This document shows positions 18,206-26,966 of a stretch of 47,056 nucleotides of DNA, in pieces. The stretch is from NCBI GenBank assembly GCA_000416275.1, contig ASZJ01000155.1:1-47056 (forward strand), given 5' to 3'. Below the pieces are notes generated by a model. It ran no database searches. It was not told the DNA's origin and saw nothing but the letters and a program-made list of their open reading frames with translations. Positions within the stretch are counted from its first letter, which is position 1. Every line of letters starts with the position of its first letter. The translations under genes and the position numbers were made by a program. Origin of the DNA: Osedax symbiont Rs1. Lineage in GTDB: Bacteria; Pseudomonadota; Gammaproteobacteria; Pseudomonadales; Balneatricaceae.

Positions 18206-18484
18206 AATATAATTAATCGCTCCGAAGTCAATGAGATTATTTTTGAAAGCGACCAATTCAACCGTGCTTTTGGCTATCAATTACCGCCTTTTGCCTACTG
18301 CAATCCAACTGAGACGCAAGAGCGGGTCAGTACTGATTCACAACAAATTTATCAAAGCCGGATGGGCTGGGACATTACTGACTATGGTGAAGGTAAGTTT
18401 AAAGACTTAGGGTTATTTCTGTTTACAGTACGCAATGGTCTTCAATCGGACGGTAAGCGAGGCATGGGAGTTACTCTATGCTGA
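18206..18484 (+). pseudogene. D-lyxose isomerase-like gene fragment (N-terminal part)
   Basis: In the frame ending with TGA at 18482-18484, the translation contains NRSEVNEIIFESDQ, then YQLPPFAYCNPTETQ, then MGWDITDYGEGKF and DLGLFLFTVRNG. This order matches the N-terminal third of the D-lyxose ketol-isomerase family (PF07385): RSxVN, LPPFAxW, LGWDVTDFGSGDF, LFTLRNG. No start codon precedes it in frame, and the cupin metal-binding half (HFH..E) is absent. It is therefore a remnant of a sugar-isomerase gene (D-lyxose/D-mannose interconversion with keto sugars). Identification is from recalled family motifs. Confidence 0.7.
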
Positions 18485-18611
18485 AAATTATGAGTAGCAC
18501 TTTCTCGCTAATCTGCACATACTGGTACGCCCTTTAGTCGCTATCACTAAATTTTTTAGCAAATCCAACTAAAGCCCTCTTAGCAATCATAGCCTCAAGG
18601 TATTTTAATCG

Positions 18612-19463
18612 ATGAATTGGCAACCAAACAAATGGATCGCCGCACTGTTAGGCTTTGTATTCCAGCCTTTGGGAATGCTATATGTTATGCGGACCGGCTG
18701 GGCGAGTTGCTATTTTATACTAATCATTTGCACCGCGATCATCGAGTATATAGCGGTCGAAAAATATCAGCTGACACTATTTGAATACAAACCTATCGCG
18801 CTGCTAGTGATGGGTACTTGTGCCGTCCACTGCTTCAAACTAGCCACAAACCAAAAACCGGTGATTCCCAGACCTTGGTATAGTAAATGGTTTTCTTTAC
18901 TGGCGATTTTGGCGACTTTTTATAGCACTATATTTCTAGTCAGGTCCTATTTGTATGAACCTTTTCGATTGCCATCAACCTCTATGTATCCAACCTTGGA
19001 GAAAGGCAGCTATTTAATCGCGAAAAAACTAGGTTATGGGAATTATGGGAGCTTGGGCATAACAATTCAAAAATCAGCAATGTCCGCAATCATCAAACGC
19101 GGCGAGATAGTCATATTCCTCTACCCGAAAGATCTCTCAACCTTATTTGTTAAAAGAGTAATTGGATTGCCTGGGGACGAAATAATTTATGACCACAAAA
19201 CCCTTTATCTGAACGGCAAAGAAGTTAGTACTAACTATCTCAGCACTACAGGAACACAGCAGGTTTTTCAGGAACAGATTGGAAATATTAGCTACAACGT
19301 CGCTAATGATAGTCGCAGAAAATCGCTAAAATATCGGATAAAAGTAGCGGCAGGTCATTATTTTGTGATGGGCGATAATCGAGACAACTCCAACGATAGT
19401 CGCTATTGGGGGGCTGTACCTGAAGCTAATTTGGTTGGAAAAGTGGTACATGTATTTGATTAA
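18612..19463 (+). CDS. lepB: Signal peptidase I
   Basis: 283 residues. The catalytic serine is Ser124 (PSTSMYPTL) and the general-base lysine is Lys181 (FVKRVIGLPGD); the closing box MGDNRDNSNDSRYWG is complete. Hydrophobic segments at about residues 8-80 and one at 95-110 precede the periplasmic catalytic domain. This N-terminus is longer than usual, with about three extra membrane segments. The gene is not in the usual lepA-lepB-rnc context, so it may be a secondary signal peptidase. It cleaves signal peptides from exported proteins at the outer face of the inner membrane. Confidence 0.88.
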   Translation: MNWQPNKWIAALLGFVFQPLGMLYVMRTGWASCYFILIICTAIIEYIAVEKYQLTLFEYKPIALLVMGTCAVHCFKLATNQKPVIPRPWYSKWFSLLAILATFYSTIFLVRSYLYEPFRLPSTSMYPTLEKGSYLIAKKLGYGNYGSLGITIQKSAMSAIIKRGEIVIFLYPKDLSTLFVKRVIGLPGDEIIYDHKTLYLNGKEVSTNYLSTTGTQQVFQEQIGNISYNVANDSRRKSLKYRIKVAAGHYFVMGDNRDNSNDSRYWGAVPEANLVGKVVHVFD

Positions 19464-19479
19464 AAAATGCTAATACTCA

Positions 19480-19601
19480 GAGAGCTCTACATAACTACTG
19501 CGGTAGACACATCAGCAATTTAACAGTGTAAGCCGCGCTGCGTTATAATATCGAGTAGATGATCAGCTTCGCCATTGGCCAAACTAATCATCTTCTAGTT
19601 T
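19480..19601. mobile_element. Family A fragment (one end)
   Basis: Begins GAGAGCTCTACATAACTACT, a variant of the family A end, but no partner end is found before the next element starts at 19602. The interior does not match the other copies well. It is probably a left-end remnant abutting a second family A element. Confidence 0.5.
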
Positions 19602-19753
19602 GAGAGCTCTGCATAACTTACCCAGAGGGTATGATAACTGCGCTCGGTAAGACGGCGTTAAAAACCGGCTCAATATGCTCATTGACACCAGTAATACCCA
19701 TAAATAGGGGCACACTGTACCCAAAGATAGGGGCACACTGATTCCGCTATCTC
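19602..19753 (-). mobile_element. Family A MITE, truncated, inverted orientation
   Basis: Starts GAGAGCTCTGCATAACTTAC, the reverse complement of the right end of the copies at 26517 and 30229. It then follows their interior in reverse: CAGTAATACCCATAAATAGG, GGGGCACACTG twice, ATTCCGCTATCTCGC. It stops about 33 bp short of where the other end should be, only a few bases before the purC stop codon at 19758. It includes the internal duplication of the long form. Confidence 0.8.
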
Positions 19754-19757
19754 GCAA

Positions 19758-20861
19758 TTAAGCGGTAATTAACCCATAATCCCGATCAAGAATTTCAATG
19801 ATCTCAGCTCTAGGGTTTGCCGGTATTTGCACATCTTTACCGGTAATTGTCTTGGCGATACTAGTGTAAGTGTTACTTACCTCCAGTAAATCAGCCTCAC
19901 TTAACAGAAAGTCCGCCGCCATACTTAAACGCTCTGGCATTTTATCTTTCGCCAACAGCAGCTCAGGTACTGGCACTGACTTAAGCAACATCTGACGAAA
20001 ACCTTCTTTAGAGTTCTCTACAATCCGGCCTTCATCATAAGCTTTAGCGTCCCAGATTCTAGAGGAGTCAGGGGTACCCACTTCATCGATATAAATTAGC
20101 TCATCATTGCCGTCTAAGTCTTTAACGTAGCCAAATTCAAATTTGGTATCGACAAAAATTTGTTCAACCGCTGCCAACTGCTGAGTGATTAAGTCAAAGC
20201 CTTCTGTTAATAACTTTTCGTATAGATTCACATCTTCAGTACTTTTAAATTTAAATGCAGCTAAATTATCAATGATGTTTTTTCGGCTGATATTGACATC
20301 ATCTACTTCGGGGACTTCACTGACTCCGGTGATAATGCCTTTGGTGGAAGGAGTAATTAACAAGTTGGGCATTTTTTGATTGGCTTGCAACCCCTCATCT
20401 AAAGTAATCCCACAAAAGTCACGTACATCTTTAGCGTATGAGCGCCACATACTGCCGGTAATATATTGACGTGCTATCGCCTCAACCATAACCGGCTGTG
20501 CCTGACGCACAATCCAGATATAGGGATGCGGGACATCAACAATATGGTTGCCAGCTAATCCAGCCTCATCGAAGGCTTTGAACCAATGTGCAGAAATAGC
20601 GTTTAGCGCAGCACCTTTACCAGGCACGCCATTTAATCCATTTTCGCCTTTCCAAATGCATTCAAATGCCGAGATACGATCACTAATAATCATAATCGCC
20701 AGCGGTGTGTCAGCAGCTATTTTGTAACCTTTTTCGACTATCAGTCTGGCGCTGTCTGCTGCGGTTAATTTATAAACTGATCGAACTTTTCCGCTGTGAA
20801 TTTTGTCACTCACTCTAATTGGTAAGTCATCATTCACATCCATTACTTGATAAGCGCTCAT
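19758..20861 (-). CDS. purC: Phosphoribosylaminoimidazole-succinocarboxamide synthase
   Basis: 367 residues from the ATG at 20861, chosen because GGAG lies six bases upstream; an ATG eight codons further upstream (20885) has no such signal. This is the long form of SAICAR synthase found in Vibrio and Pseudoalteromonas-type bacteria, not the ~237-residue enterobacterial form. [19 protein letters not shown] and EYVKDLD-type segments ([11 protein letters not shown]) mark the family, and [14 protein letters not shown] is the conserved active-site segment. It catalyses ATP-dependent joining of CAIR and aspartate in purine synthesis. It follows dapA-bamC, as in E. coli. Confidence 0.94.
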   Translation of the reverse strand: MSAYQVMDVNDDLPIRVSDKIHSGKVRSVYKLTAADSARLIVEKGYKIAADTPLAIMIISDRISAFECIWKGENGLNGVPGKGAALNAISAHWFKAFDEAGLAGNHIVDVPHPYIWIVRQAQPVMVEAIARQYITGSMWRSYAKDVRDFCGITLDEGLQANQKMPNLLITPSTKGIITGVSEVPEVDDVNISRKNIIDNLAAFKFKSTEDVNLYEKLLTEGFDLITQQLAAVEQIFVDTKFEFGYVKDLDGNDELIYIDEVGTPDSSRIWDAKAYDEGRIVENSKEGFRQMLLKSVPVPELLLAKDKMPERLSMAADFLLSEADLLEVSNTYTSIAKTITGKDVQIPANPRAEIIEILDRDYGLITA

Positions 20862-20891
20862 TGGTTCTCCAGTTATTTTCGTCATATCAAC

Positions 20892-20960
20892 CTGAATCAG
20901 TCACTTTACGGCACCACATAGCGCAAGCTCTTGATTTACTTTGCAGTCACGGATTCAGGA
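20892..20960. mobile_element. Family B MITE, short form (69 bp)
   Basis: Ends CCTGAATCAGTCACTTTAC and GCAGTCACGGATTCAGG form an inverted pair. The interior CACCACATAGCGCAAGCTCT is the reverse complement of part of the 23702 copy. Flanks ATCAA and ATAAA match at four of five bases, a decayed target duplication. It lies 31 bp upstream of the purC start, so it may carry or displace promoter elements. Confidence 0.75.
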
Positions 20961-21067
20961 TAAAGGTTAAATTCAGAGGTACTGCATGCAACTTTTATTG
21001 GTTATTCATTAACCCACTGTGTCAGCCAAATAAAATATGCAATACTCAAGATAAAGTCCTAAACAAA

Positions 21068-21093
21068 AACACCCACTGACTAAGTGGGTGTTT
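21068..21093 (-). terminator. Intrinsic terminator after bamC
   Basis: AAACACCCACT / AGTGGGTGTTT form an 11-bp stem with loop GACTA. On the minus strand the stem is followed by TTTTTGTTT. It lies 16-40 bases after the bamC stop and separates the dapA-bamC unit from purC. Confidence 0.85.
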
Positions 21094-21108
21094 GACTATC
21101 TGAGACCA

Positions 21109-22557
21109 TCAGGCTCTAGGAATGCTGTCTTTAATTCTCCACAACAATTCTTCTGCCGGGACAGAGGCCGCCTCTTCACCTTTCTTATTAAACACGGTGA
21201 CGAACGTAGCATTGCCGCGGAATTTCAATTTTAGTTGATAGCCAGCAGTTAGCTCATACACATTAGTATTTATATTAAAGAAGCCTTTATTAAAACCTCG
21301 ATTAAAGTTATAGACTACCTTTCCGCCAAGCCACACTTTAAACCCTTCTTGGTTAGCTGGATGATTGTGATCGGTGAATGCCAATTCTTTGCTGGATTCC
21401 ACTTGCCCTTTTGCGGTGTAACTGACATTTTTAATGTCTGATTGATCATCATCCCCAATACCGAAAGAAGCAAAAGTCAAAGGCCCACGATCGCCATGCA
21501 ACCATTCAAAAAACCCACGCTTTTCTTCCTTAACCGGCGTTAAAGAAGTAAAAGTAAGATAGAAGGCACTGCCTACAGGATCTTTGGTACCGACATCTAT
21601 CTGGTTTGCAGTTAATGAGTTATCCACCAGTCGCCAGGCATTTTCTAAACTACCGGAGATTTTCAGTGCTGGCTTACCGTTAGCATTACGACCGAAAAAC
21701 ACTGCTCCATCGCGTTGTGAGCGCTTAAATTTACTCGCTAATAAGCCACTATTTTCAGTGCCGTTGGTCGCCTTACTCATAAAACGCAATAATTCGTAAA
21801 GCATATCGGTTTTGTAGGAGATATTTTCTGACTCTTTACTCCAATCGACCTTATCCACCACTTTATTAACCGGATACTGCACATGTGCCATACTGATCAC
21901 GGTTCTAAAAGGGTTTTGCTGATCCGCTCGGAGCTGAATGCGCAGCTTGTTCTTACTATCGCCAGCAACATTTTGCAGCGTCAGTTTTTTGACCCAGCTA
22001 TCGACAACACCAAGCTTATCACCTTCTAAGACTAACCAATCACTTTCAATAATCCCCTGCTGATAATTTAAACCGGTAATACCTAAGTTATTAAACTCCA
22101 TAAACTGTTGAGCTTTTGACCATATTTTATCAATTGGCTCGTCGACTTCTAATACTTTCTCAGAGCCGTCCTGCTTGAAATTTACTGATTCAGATCCTGA
22201 ATCAGCATAAAAATACTCTGGACGTTGAACCTTATTGATCGGTGCAGAGTCAGCTAAAACGCGATGTGGTATTTCCATCGCATCTCGAGTTTGTTTGGCG
22301 TGTAGCTGCCCTGGAATTTGCAACCGAGTCGATGCAGTTACTTTTTGATACTCTTTACTGCGATCGTGAATCAAACCGTTTTTACCGTACAAGGCATTGT
22401 TTGATAAAGTACTGCACCCCGTCAGCAAACCAACACTCAATATTGCCGTAAGCCCTAAGCTTCGCAAAGATATATTTTCGACTAACAAATTTTTATAACT
22501 CTTAGAGTGCAGTTTTAAGATAACTGCTGGATAATTACTAATATGCTGGTATTTCAT
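21109..22557 (-). CDS. bamC: Outer membrane assembly lipoprotein BamC
   Basis: 482 residues. A lipobox LLTGC places the lipidated cysteine at about residue 48, preceded by a hydrophobic stretch and an unusually long N-region of ~28 residues. GAGG lies six bases before the ATG at 22557, supporting this start, but a shorter signal peptide from an internal start is possible. Two BamC-like helix-grip domains follow the unstructured segment that binds BamD. It is a lipoprotein of the BAM complex inserting beta-barrel proteins. It lies downstream of dapA with 44 bases between, the standard synteny. Confidence 0.88.
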   Translation of the reverse strand: MKYQHISNYPAVILKLHSKSYKNLLVENISLRSLGLTAILSVGLLTGCSTLSNNALYGKNGLIHDRSKEYQKVTASTRLQIPGQLHAKQTRDAMEIPHRVLADSAPINKVQRPEYFYADSGSESVNFKQDGSEKVLEVDEPIDKIWSKAQQFMEFNNLGITGLNYQQGIIESDWLVLEGDKLGVVDSWVKKLTLQNVAGDSKNKLRIQLRADQQNPFRTVISMAHVQYPVNKVVDKVDWSKESENISYKTDMLYELLRFMSKATNGTENSGLLASKFKRSQRDGAVFFGRNANGKPALKISGSLENAWRLVDNSLTANQIDVGTKDPVGSAFYLTFTSLTPVKEEKRGFFEWLHGDRGPLTFASFGIGDDDQSDIKNVSYTAKGQVESSKELAFTDHNHPANQEGFKVWLGGKVVYNFNRGFNKGFFNINTNVYELTAGYQLKLKFRGNATFVTVFNKKGEEAASVPAEELLWRIKDSIPRA

Positions 22558-22601
22558 ACAACCTCGAATCTGGATTAAAAGCGATTACTGTCGATTACAG
22601 C

Positions 22602-23480
22602 TTACAGTAATTGGTTGGTTTTCATGGCGCTCAATAAGGATGATTTATACTGTTCAGAAAGCGGCGTTAAAGGTAATCGAATACCTTCTCCCATCAGTCC
22701 CAATTGCGCGACGGCCCACTTGACGGGAATCGGGTTTGACTCCATAAATAATTGATTGTGTAAATCCATTAACTCAGCGTTAAGCGCCCTAGCTCCAATC
22801 GCATCTCCGGCAATCGCCAATTCACACATTTTTGACATTTGGGTTGGGGCTATGTTTGCGGTAACCGATATATTACCGTGACCGCCAGCGAGCATAAGCT
22901 CTACAGCAGTTACGTCATCACCTGAATAGACAGCAAAACCTGCAGGGGCATTCTTAACTAATGATTTATTTCTCTGCACATCACCAGTCGCATCTTTAAT
23001 ACCAACAATATTAGCGACATCACGAGCTAAACGTAAGGTGGTTTCCTCCTGCATGTCGGCAATGGTTCGCCCTGGCACGTTATATAAAATCTGCGGTATA
23101 TCTACAGCTTCGGCGATCGCTTTAAAATGCAGATACATACCCTCTTGGGTCGGTTTGTTGTAATAGGGAACCACAGACAAGCAGGCATCTACACCTAGCG
23201 CTTTTGCCTCTTTGGAAAGCTCTATTGCCTCTTGAGTGTTATTAGCGCCGGTACCGGCAATCACTGGAATCCGTCCAGCAACTAATTCGACAACCCGTTT
23301 AATAACAGCACAGTGCTCAGTAGGACTTAAAGTAGCAGACTCTCCAGACGTGCCGACAGCAACGATTGCTCGAGTGCCATGCTCTATGTGAAATTCAACT
23401 AACACAGCTAAGGCAGACCAATCTATATCTCCCGTGGGGGTCATTGGGGTAACAAGTGCAACAATACTACCGGTAATCAT
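22602..23480 (-). CDS. dapA: 4-hydroxy-tetrahydrodipicolinate synthase
   Basis: 292 residues, the standard length, from ATG 23480. The frame extends four codons upstream through TTG-GAG, but that GGAG is the ribosome binding site. The Schiff-base lysine is Lys162 (GIKDATGD) and the catalytic tyrosine Tyr133 (YNVPGRT); GTSGESATL is the third conserved element. It condenses pyruvate with aspartate semialdehyde, opening the lysine/diaminopimelate pathway. It leads the dapA-bamC unit. Confidence 0.96.
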   Translation of the reverse strand: MITGSIVALVTPMTPTGDIDWSALAVLVEFHIEHGTRAIVAVGTSGESATLSPTEHCAVIKRVVELVAGRIPVIAGTGANNTQEAIELSKEAKALGVDACLSVVPYYNKPTQEGMYLHFKAIAEAVDIPQILYNVPGRTIADMQEETTLRLARDVANIVGIKDATGDVQRNKSLVKNAPAGFAVYSGDDVTAVELMLAGGHGNISVTANIAPTQMSKMCELAIAGDAIGARALNAELMDLHNQLFMESNPIPVKWAVAQLGLMGEGIRLPLTPLSEQYKSSLLSAMKTNQLL

Positions 23481-23701
23481 TTTCTTCTCCAATACTGACG
23501 AGGCGCTAGCTGCCCTCTACCTACTCTCTCTCAAACATAAACACACAATTGATTGAGCCTACCATTTGGCACCGTATTCTATAAGTATACTAAGGATAAG
23601 TCTCGTATTTTCTGTAGCTGTTGCCAACAACTTTTTCTAACAAAAACGCTGCGCCAAACTATCCCAGAAACATGCTAAATATTTATAAAGAACAACTAAT
23701 A

Positions 23702-23861
23702 CCTGAATCCGTGATTACAAAGAGAATACAGAGTGTAAAATATTGGTTTTACAGTGGAATTGAAAAATCTTAGCTGCACCCGTAGGTTCAGCAGGCATTT
23801 TTCTAACCGCTGTAGAATCAAGAGCTTGCGCTATGTGGTGCATTGAAGTCACTGATTCAGG
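23702..23861. mobile_element. Family B MITE, 160 bp, with 5-bp TSD
   Basis: Ends CCTGAATCCGTGATTAC and GAAGTCACTGATTCAGG are inverted copies with about three mismatches in 17. TAATA flanks both sides (23697-23701 and 23862-23866). The interior includes ATACAGAGTGTAAAATATTG, shared with 26091-26246, and AAGAGCTTGCGCTATGTGGT, shared inversely with 20892-20960. It lies in the dapA leader region. The sequence between it and the ProQ gene (23867-24026) holds a run of nine G (23896-23904) and nothing else I recognise. Confidence 0.85.
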
Positions 23862-24026
23862 TAATAGCCATACAAGCGGAGGTTGATGACAAGATGGGGG
23901 GGGGTGAGGAAAAATACAGGCAAGAACAGAGCTCAGCACACAAAACTGCTGTGTACTGATGACAGAACTATAGTGCAAATAGAAAAGGCTGTAACCAAGG
24001 GTGGCTATGCACCCGACACCTGAGTA

Positions 24027-24497
24027 CTAACCTTTTTTGGTCAGTAGCATTTCTAACTTACTGTTCATGCGCTGCTGTTTTTCTTGATCTTTTTTAGTTT
24101 GTTCTTGCAGGCGTTGATTATCTCTACGGCGCTGATGGAAGTCTTTTAACTGAGTTTTAGCGTATTCTGCTTCACTTTCTGTTACTTTCCCCGCATCTTT
24201 TCCCGCCAAGTCAATCCGCTCTACATCTAACTTCATTGCCCGAAAATAATTAGGAGCGCGAACATAAGATGCCAAGGCGCGCTTAATTTTATTTTTAGCG
24301 ACCTTTTCATCGGCAATTAAATCGTCTTGAATCCCCACTTTTAGTGGCCGAATATTAGTTCGACTAAAAGTTTGCGGATATAATTCGATTAACATCGCTA
24401 GGGCAGCTTGGTTACTGGCTCTGTTTTTAGCTTTGTTCTTATTGACTGCTGGTTTTTCAGCACCGGTATTTTCTACATTGATTACTTCTTGAATCAC
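24027..24497 (-). CDS. ProQ/FinO domain RNA-binding protein
   Basis: 156 residues from a GTG at 24497, chosen because GAGAG lies about eight bases upstream; a GTG at 24539 would add 14 residues. The ProQ/FinO core is ALAMLIELYPQTFSRTNIRPLKVGIQDDL, followed by KRALASYVRAPNYFRAM. The C-terminal third is highly charged and predicted helical (KDFHQRRRDNQRLQEQTKK). There is no C-terminal Tudor-like domain, so it is nearer the short ProQ-like proteins. It is a likely RNA chaperone stabilising small RNAs and mRNA 3' ends. Its presence is of interest beside the CsrB-like RNA. Confidence 0.82.
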   Translation of the reverse strand: MIQEVINVENTGAEKPAVNKNKAKNRASNQAALAMLIELYPQTFSRTNIRPLKVGIQDDLIADEKVAKNKIKRALASYVRAPNYFRAMKLDVERIDLAGKDAGKVTESEAEYAKTQLKDFHQRRRDNQRLQEQTKKDQEKQQRMNSKLEMLLTKKG

Positions 24498-24656
24498 GAC
24501 ACAACTCTCGAGTTTTCTGAATTTAAATATTGAGACCACAAGCCCGATAATCGAAATTGACTCGGCCCTAGCAAATTATCTAACTAGGGTAGCACAAAAC
24601 CCAAGTTTCACTATTATTAAAGATGTATATTTATATTAATCCAGCCAAACTCTACG

Positions 24657-24902
24657 CTATTTAGCTGTACCTTTACGAATAATATATTTGTATATATTCT
24701 GCTCTTCATAGTGCTCAAGTAATTCGTGACCTAAAAACATACAAAACTTAGGTATATCTCGCTCTGTAGATGGGTCTGTCGCCTCAACCAATAAAGTATC
24801 ACCAACCGACATATCCCGTATTTTACTATGCAGCAGCATCACGGGTTCTGGACAGCATAAGCCTTGCGTATCCAGCAAATGATCGACCTCTTTATCAGCC
24901 AT
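24657..24902 (-). CDS. tusA: Sulfurtransferase TusA
   Basis: 81 residues. The catalytic cysteine is Cys17 in GLCCPEPVM, the invariant CPxP motif, and [20 protein letters not shown] aligns with the TusA C-terminal half. It accepts sulfur from IscS and passes it to TusBCD for 2-thiouridine in tRNA wobble positions; in other bacteria it also serves molybdenum cofactor synthesis. The ATG at 24902 is preferred over an in-frame GTG at 24914 because the length then matches E. coli. Confidence 0.92.
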   Translation of the reverse strand: MADKEVDHLLDTQGLCCPEPVMLLHSKIRDMSVGDTLLVEATDPSTERDIPKFCMFLGHELLEHYEEQNIYKYIIRKGTAK

Positions 24903-25246
24903 GTATCTACCCACAAGATAATTTCAAAATATAACCAATAACCTACTATTTTTAGACGGCGTCATTGTCGCAAAAAACTTGTTTGATAGAAAGGTAATAT
25001 ACTAGCTAAATTACGATTAAGTTAAATCTATTTATATTGCCCACTATTTGCCACCAGTACTGGTGACACCTTCCGTAACCTATAGATGACAGTATCGCTA
25101 AAGACTAACATTTATCCATCGACAGCGACTGCCGACCATGTAAACCTAGCCTTAAATCGCATTGTGGTTGTGACAAGTCCCATTATTGAAAATACTAGCA
25201 GACTCCATATTACCCACACAAAAAACTCCAACCCCACCGAAACCGC
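24903..25246. other. Intergenic, nothing recognised
   Basis: About 340 bases between tusA and the hydrolase. It should contain the tusA promoter. A short inverted repeat CACCAGTACTGGTG lies at 25053-25066. No gene, terminator T-tract or mobile-element end was found. Confidence 0.35.
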
Positions 25247-25993
25247 CTAATTCCCCCCCAAGGCAACTGCCACCGTTTGAGCCGATATTTTTAAATACTG
25301 CTTTTGAGTATATCCTGATTTAACTCTAGGCTTTAAGTCATGATCAGCATCTTCAAACCACTGAATTTTTACTCGCTGACTTAAAGGATAGCCAAGCACT
25401 TCCTCCCTCGTTCCTAGTTTATCTCTACTCCCTTGAAAAATATAAACATCCGTTGCTAGTTCTAGTAAATGCTCGATTCTCAATTGCGCAGGTTTTTTGA
25501 TTGAATGAAAAGGATAACCGTAGACAAAAACCCCATTGACGGTGACTTTGTCGGTTATAGGCAATTCTGAAAAAGTACTATTGAGCTGACTACAGCTAGT
25601 CGTAGGATGCATATAAGCTGCGATTAACGTAGCTACTCTCCCACCAAGAGATTTACCTGCTAAATACAATGGCAACGAATCATTTTCCGGCAGACTGAGA
25701 ACTTCTTTTATGACCGCAAGGTAAGTAGCCAACAAAACTGGCATTTTATCGGGGAAACCTTTTTTACCGGTCGAGCGCCTTTTTGCCATAAAAGGGAACT
25801 CAAACCGCACAACCTTTAAACCACATTCATTAAACAGTTTGCTCAAATTATTCATATACTCATGATCCATTGCTATACCGGAGCCATGGGCTAGAACAAC
25901 CACCCCTTTAGCCGCTCCCCCATCTACGGTAAGCTGATCAACCCGCTCACCGCCCAGATTGGCTACGACAGCATCTGTAACAAGTAATTTCAC
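25247..25993 (-). CDS. Alpha/beta hydrolase (Tex30/KANL3-like family)
   Basis: 248 residues from a GTG at 25993 with GAGG seven bases upstream; an upstream GTG at 26020 would add nine residues. The fold is seen in VVVLAHGSGIAMDHEYM (oxyanion region), the nucleophile elbow GKSLGGRVATLIA, and a C-terminal histidine in WFEDADHDLKPR. VRFEFPFMAKRRSTGKK fits the family whose eukaryotic relatives are Tex30 and KANL3. The catalytic triad Ser-Asp-His appears intact. The substrate is unknown. No operon partner. Confidence 0.8.
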   Translation of the reverse strand: MKLLVTDAVVANLGGERVDQLTVDGGAAKGVVVLAHGSGIAMDHEYMNNLSKLFNECGLKVVRFEFPFMAKRRSTGKKGFPDKMPVLLATYLAVIKEVLSLPENDSLPLYLAGKSLGGRVATLIAAYMHPTTSCSQLNSTFSELPITDKVTVNGVFVYGYPFHSIKKPAQLRIEHLLELATDVYIFQGSRDKLGTREEVLGYPLSQRVKIQWFEDADHDLKPRVKSGYTQKQYLKISAQTVAVALGGN

Positions 25994-26090
25994 TTCCACG
26001 CCTCTATAAACATGATCCACACCTCAATTACATCACCAAACAATGACTTAATACTCGAATCCTCCGACCATGGCAACTTTATTATAGACT

Positions 26091-26246
26091 TCTGAATCTG
26101 TGGCCTTAAAGCGAATACAGAGTGAAATATTGGTTTTACAGTGAAATCAAAAGAAACTAACGACAGCAATAGGCTCAGCGGGAATTTTTCAAGTTGCTTT
26201 AGAATCAATAATTTAGGCATTGATGCGGGGACGTTGCTGATTCAGC
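26091..26246. mobile_element. Family B MITE, decayed copy
   Basis: Ends TCTGAATCTGTGG and GTTGCTGATTCAGC are eroded forms of the family B termini. The left interior (AATACAGAGTGAAATATTGG, TTTTACAGTG) is nearly identical to the 23702 copy. No target duplication is readable. It lies about 100 bp upstream of the hydrolase gene. Confidence 0.7.
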
Positions 26247-26516
26247 ACATTGTTTAAACCTAGCACTTTAATTAAAACATCCTATACTTAAGGCGCCTGG
26301 AAGAATCCCGAACAACTCAGACACGCCCCGGCGTACTAAACAAACGATAAAGACAACAATTAACACCTCAATACTCTCGGGATAAAACTGCAGACATAGA
26401 ATACAACCCCCTCTGATCATCACTAAGACTGAGTAGCTGAAGCAGTGGTATGAAAAAAGTTCTATTTAAAATAAAGACCGATATTTGCTGGCGGGGATTT
26501 ACTATCTTAATAGCAT

Positions 26517-26680
26517 GAGACCTTTGCATAACGTTGCGAGCGAAGACTGGCGAGATAGCGGAGTCAGTGTGCCCCTGTTTATGGGTATTACTGGTGTAAA
26601 TGAGCATGTTGAGCCGGTTTTTAACGCCGTATTACCGAGCGCAGTTATCATACCCTCTGGGTAAGTTATGCAAAGGTCTC
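26517..26680 (+). mobile_element. Family A MITE, 164 bp, with 5-bp TSD
   Basis: Ends GAGACCTTTGCATAAC and GTTATGCAAAGGTCTC are perfect 16-bp inverted repeats. AGCAT flanks both sides (26512-26516 and 26681-26685). The interior has GGCGAGATAGCGGAGTCAGT, then TGCCCC, then TTTATGGGTATTACTGG, and near the right end ATCATACCCTCTGGGTAAG. There is no transposase reading frame. It is the best preserved copy of the family. It lies 286 bp upstream of ccoN. Confidence 0.92.
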
Positions 26681-26966
26681 AGCATATTTCAATATTGACG
26701 CTACACATCCGGCAATTATTATTTTAAAACCGCTTTACTTACTTTTAGAAGACTGATTAAGAGCCACTAACTGTTTTAGCGCAATCTTGCAACACCCTTT
26801 TTTAGGCATTTTCAAATAGTGGTCAAAGAAATGATATAGAACAGTTTTAGAACAAATAAATTTATATTTATTGAATACTTGACTGAATATCATTGTAAAA
26901 CTAGGGTTATTCCAAGATAATTAACCCAATAATAATTTTATAAACGCTTATTGATGAGAATTTTAC
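26681..26966. other. ccoN upstream region
   Basis: 286 bases after the MITE. It should contain the cco promoter. I looked for an FNR box (TTGAT-N4-ATCAA) and found only TTGACTGAATATCA, whose half-sites are one base too far apart. No other operator recognised. Confidence 0.35.

Noticed and set aside
23896-23904. Run of nine G as a phase-variation tract
   Set aside because: It lies in an intergenic region with no coding frame or obvious promoter spacing that would be altered by slippage.
26901-26914. FNR box upstream of ccoN
   Set aside because: TTGACTGAATATCA has half-sites separated by one base too many and an imperfect second half. It does not meet the consensus spacing.
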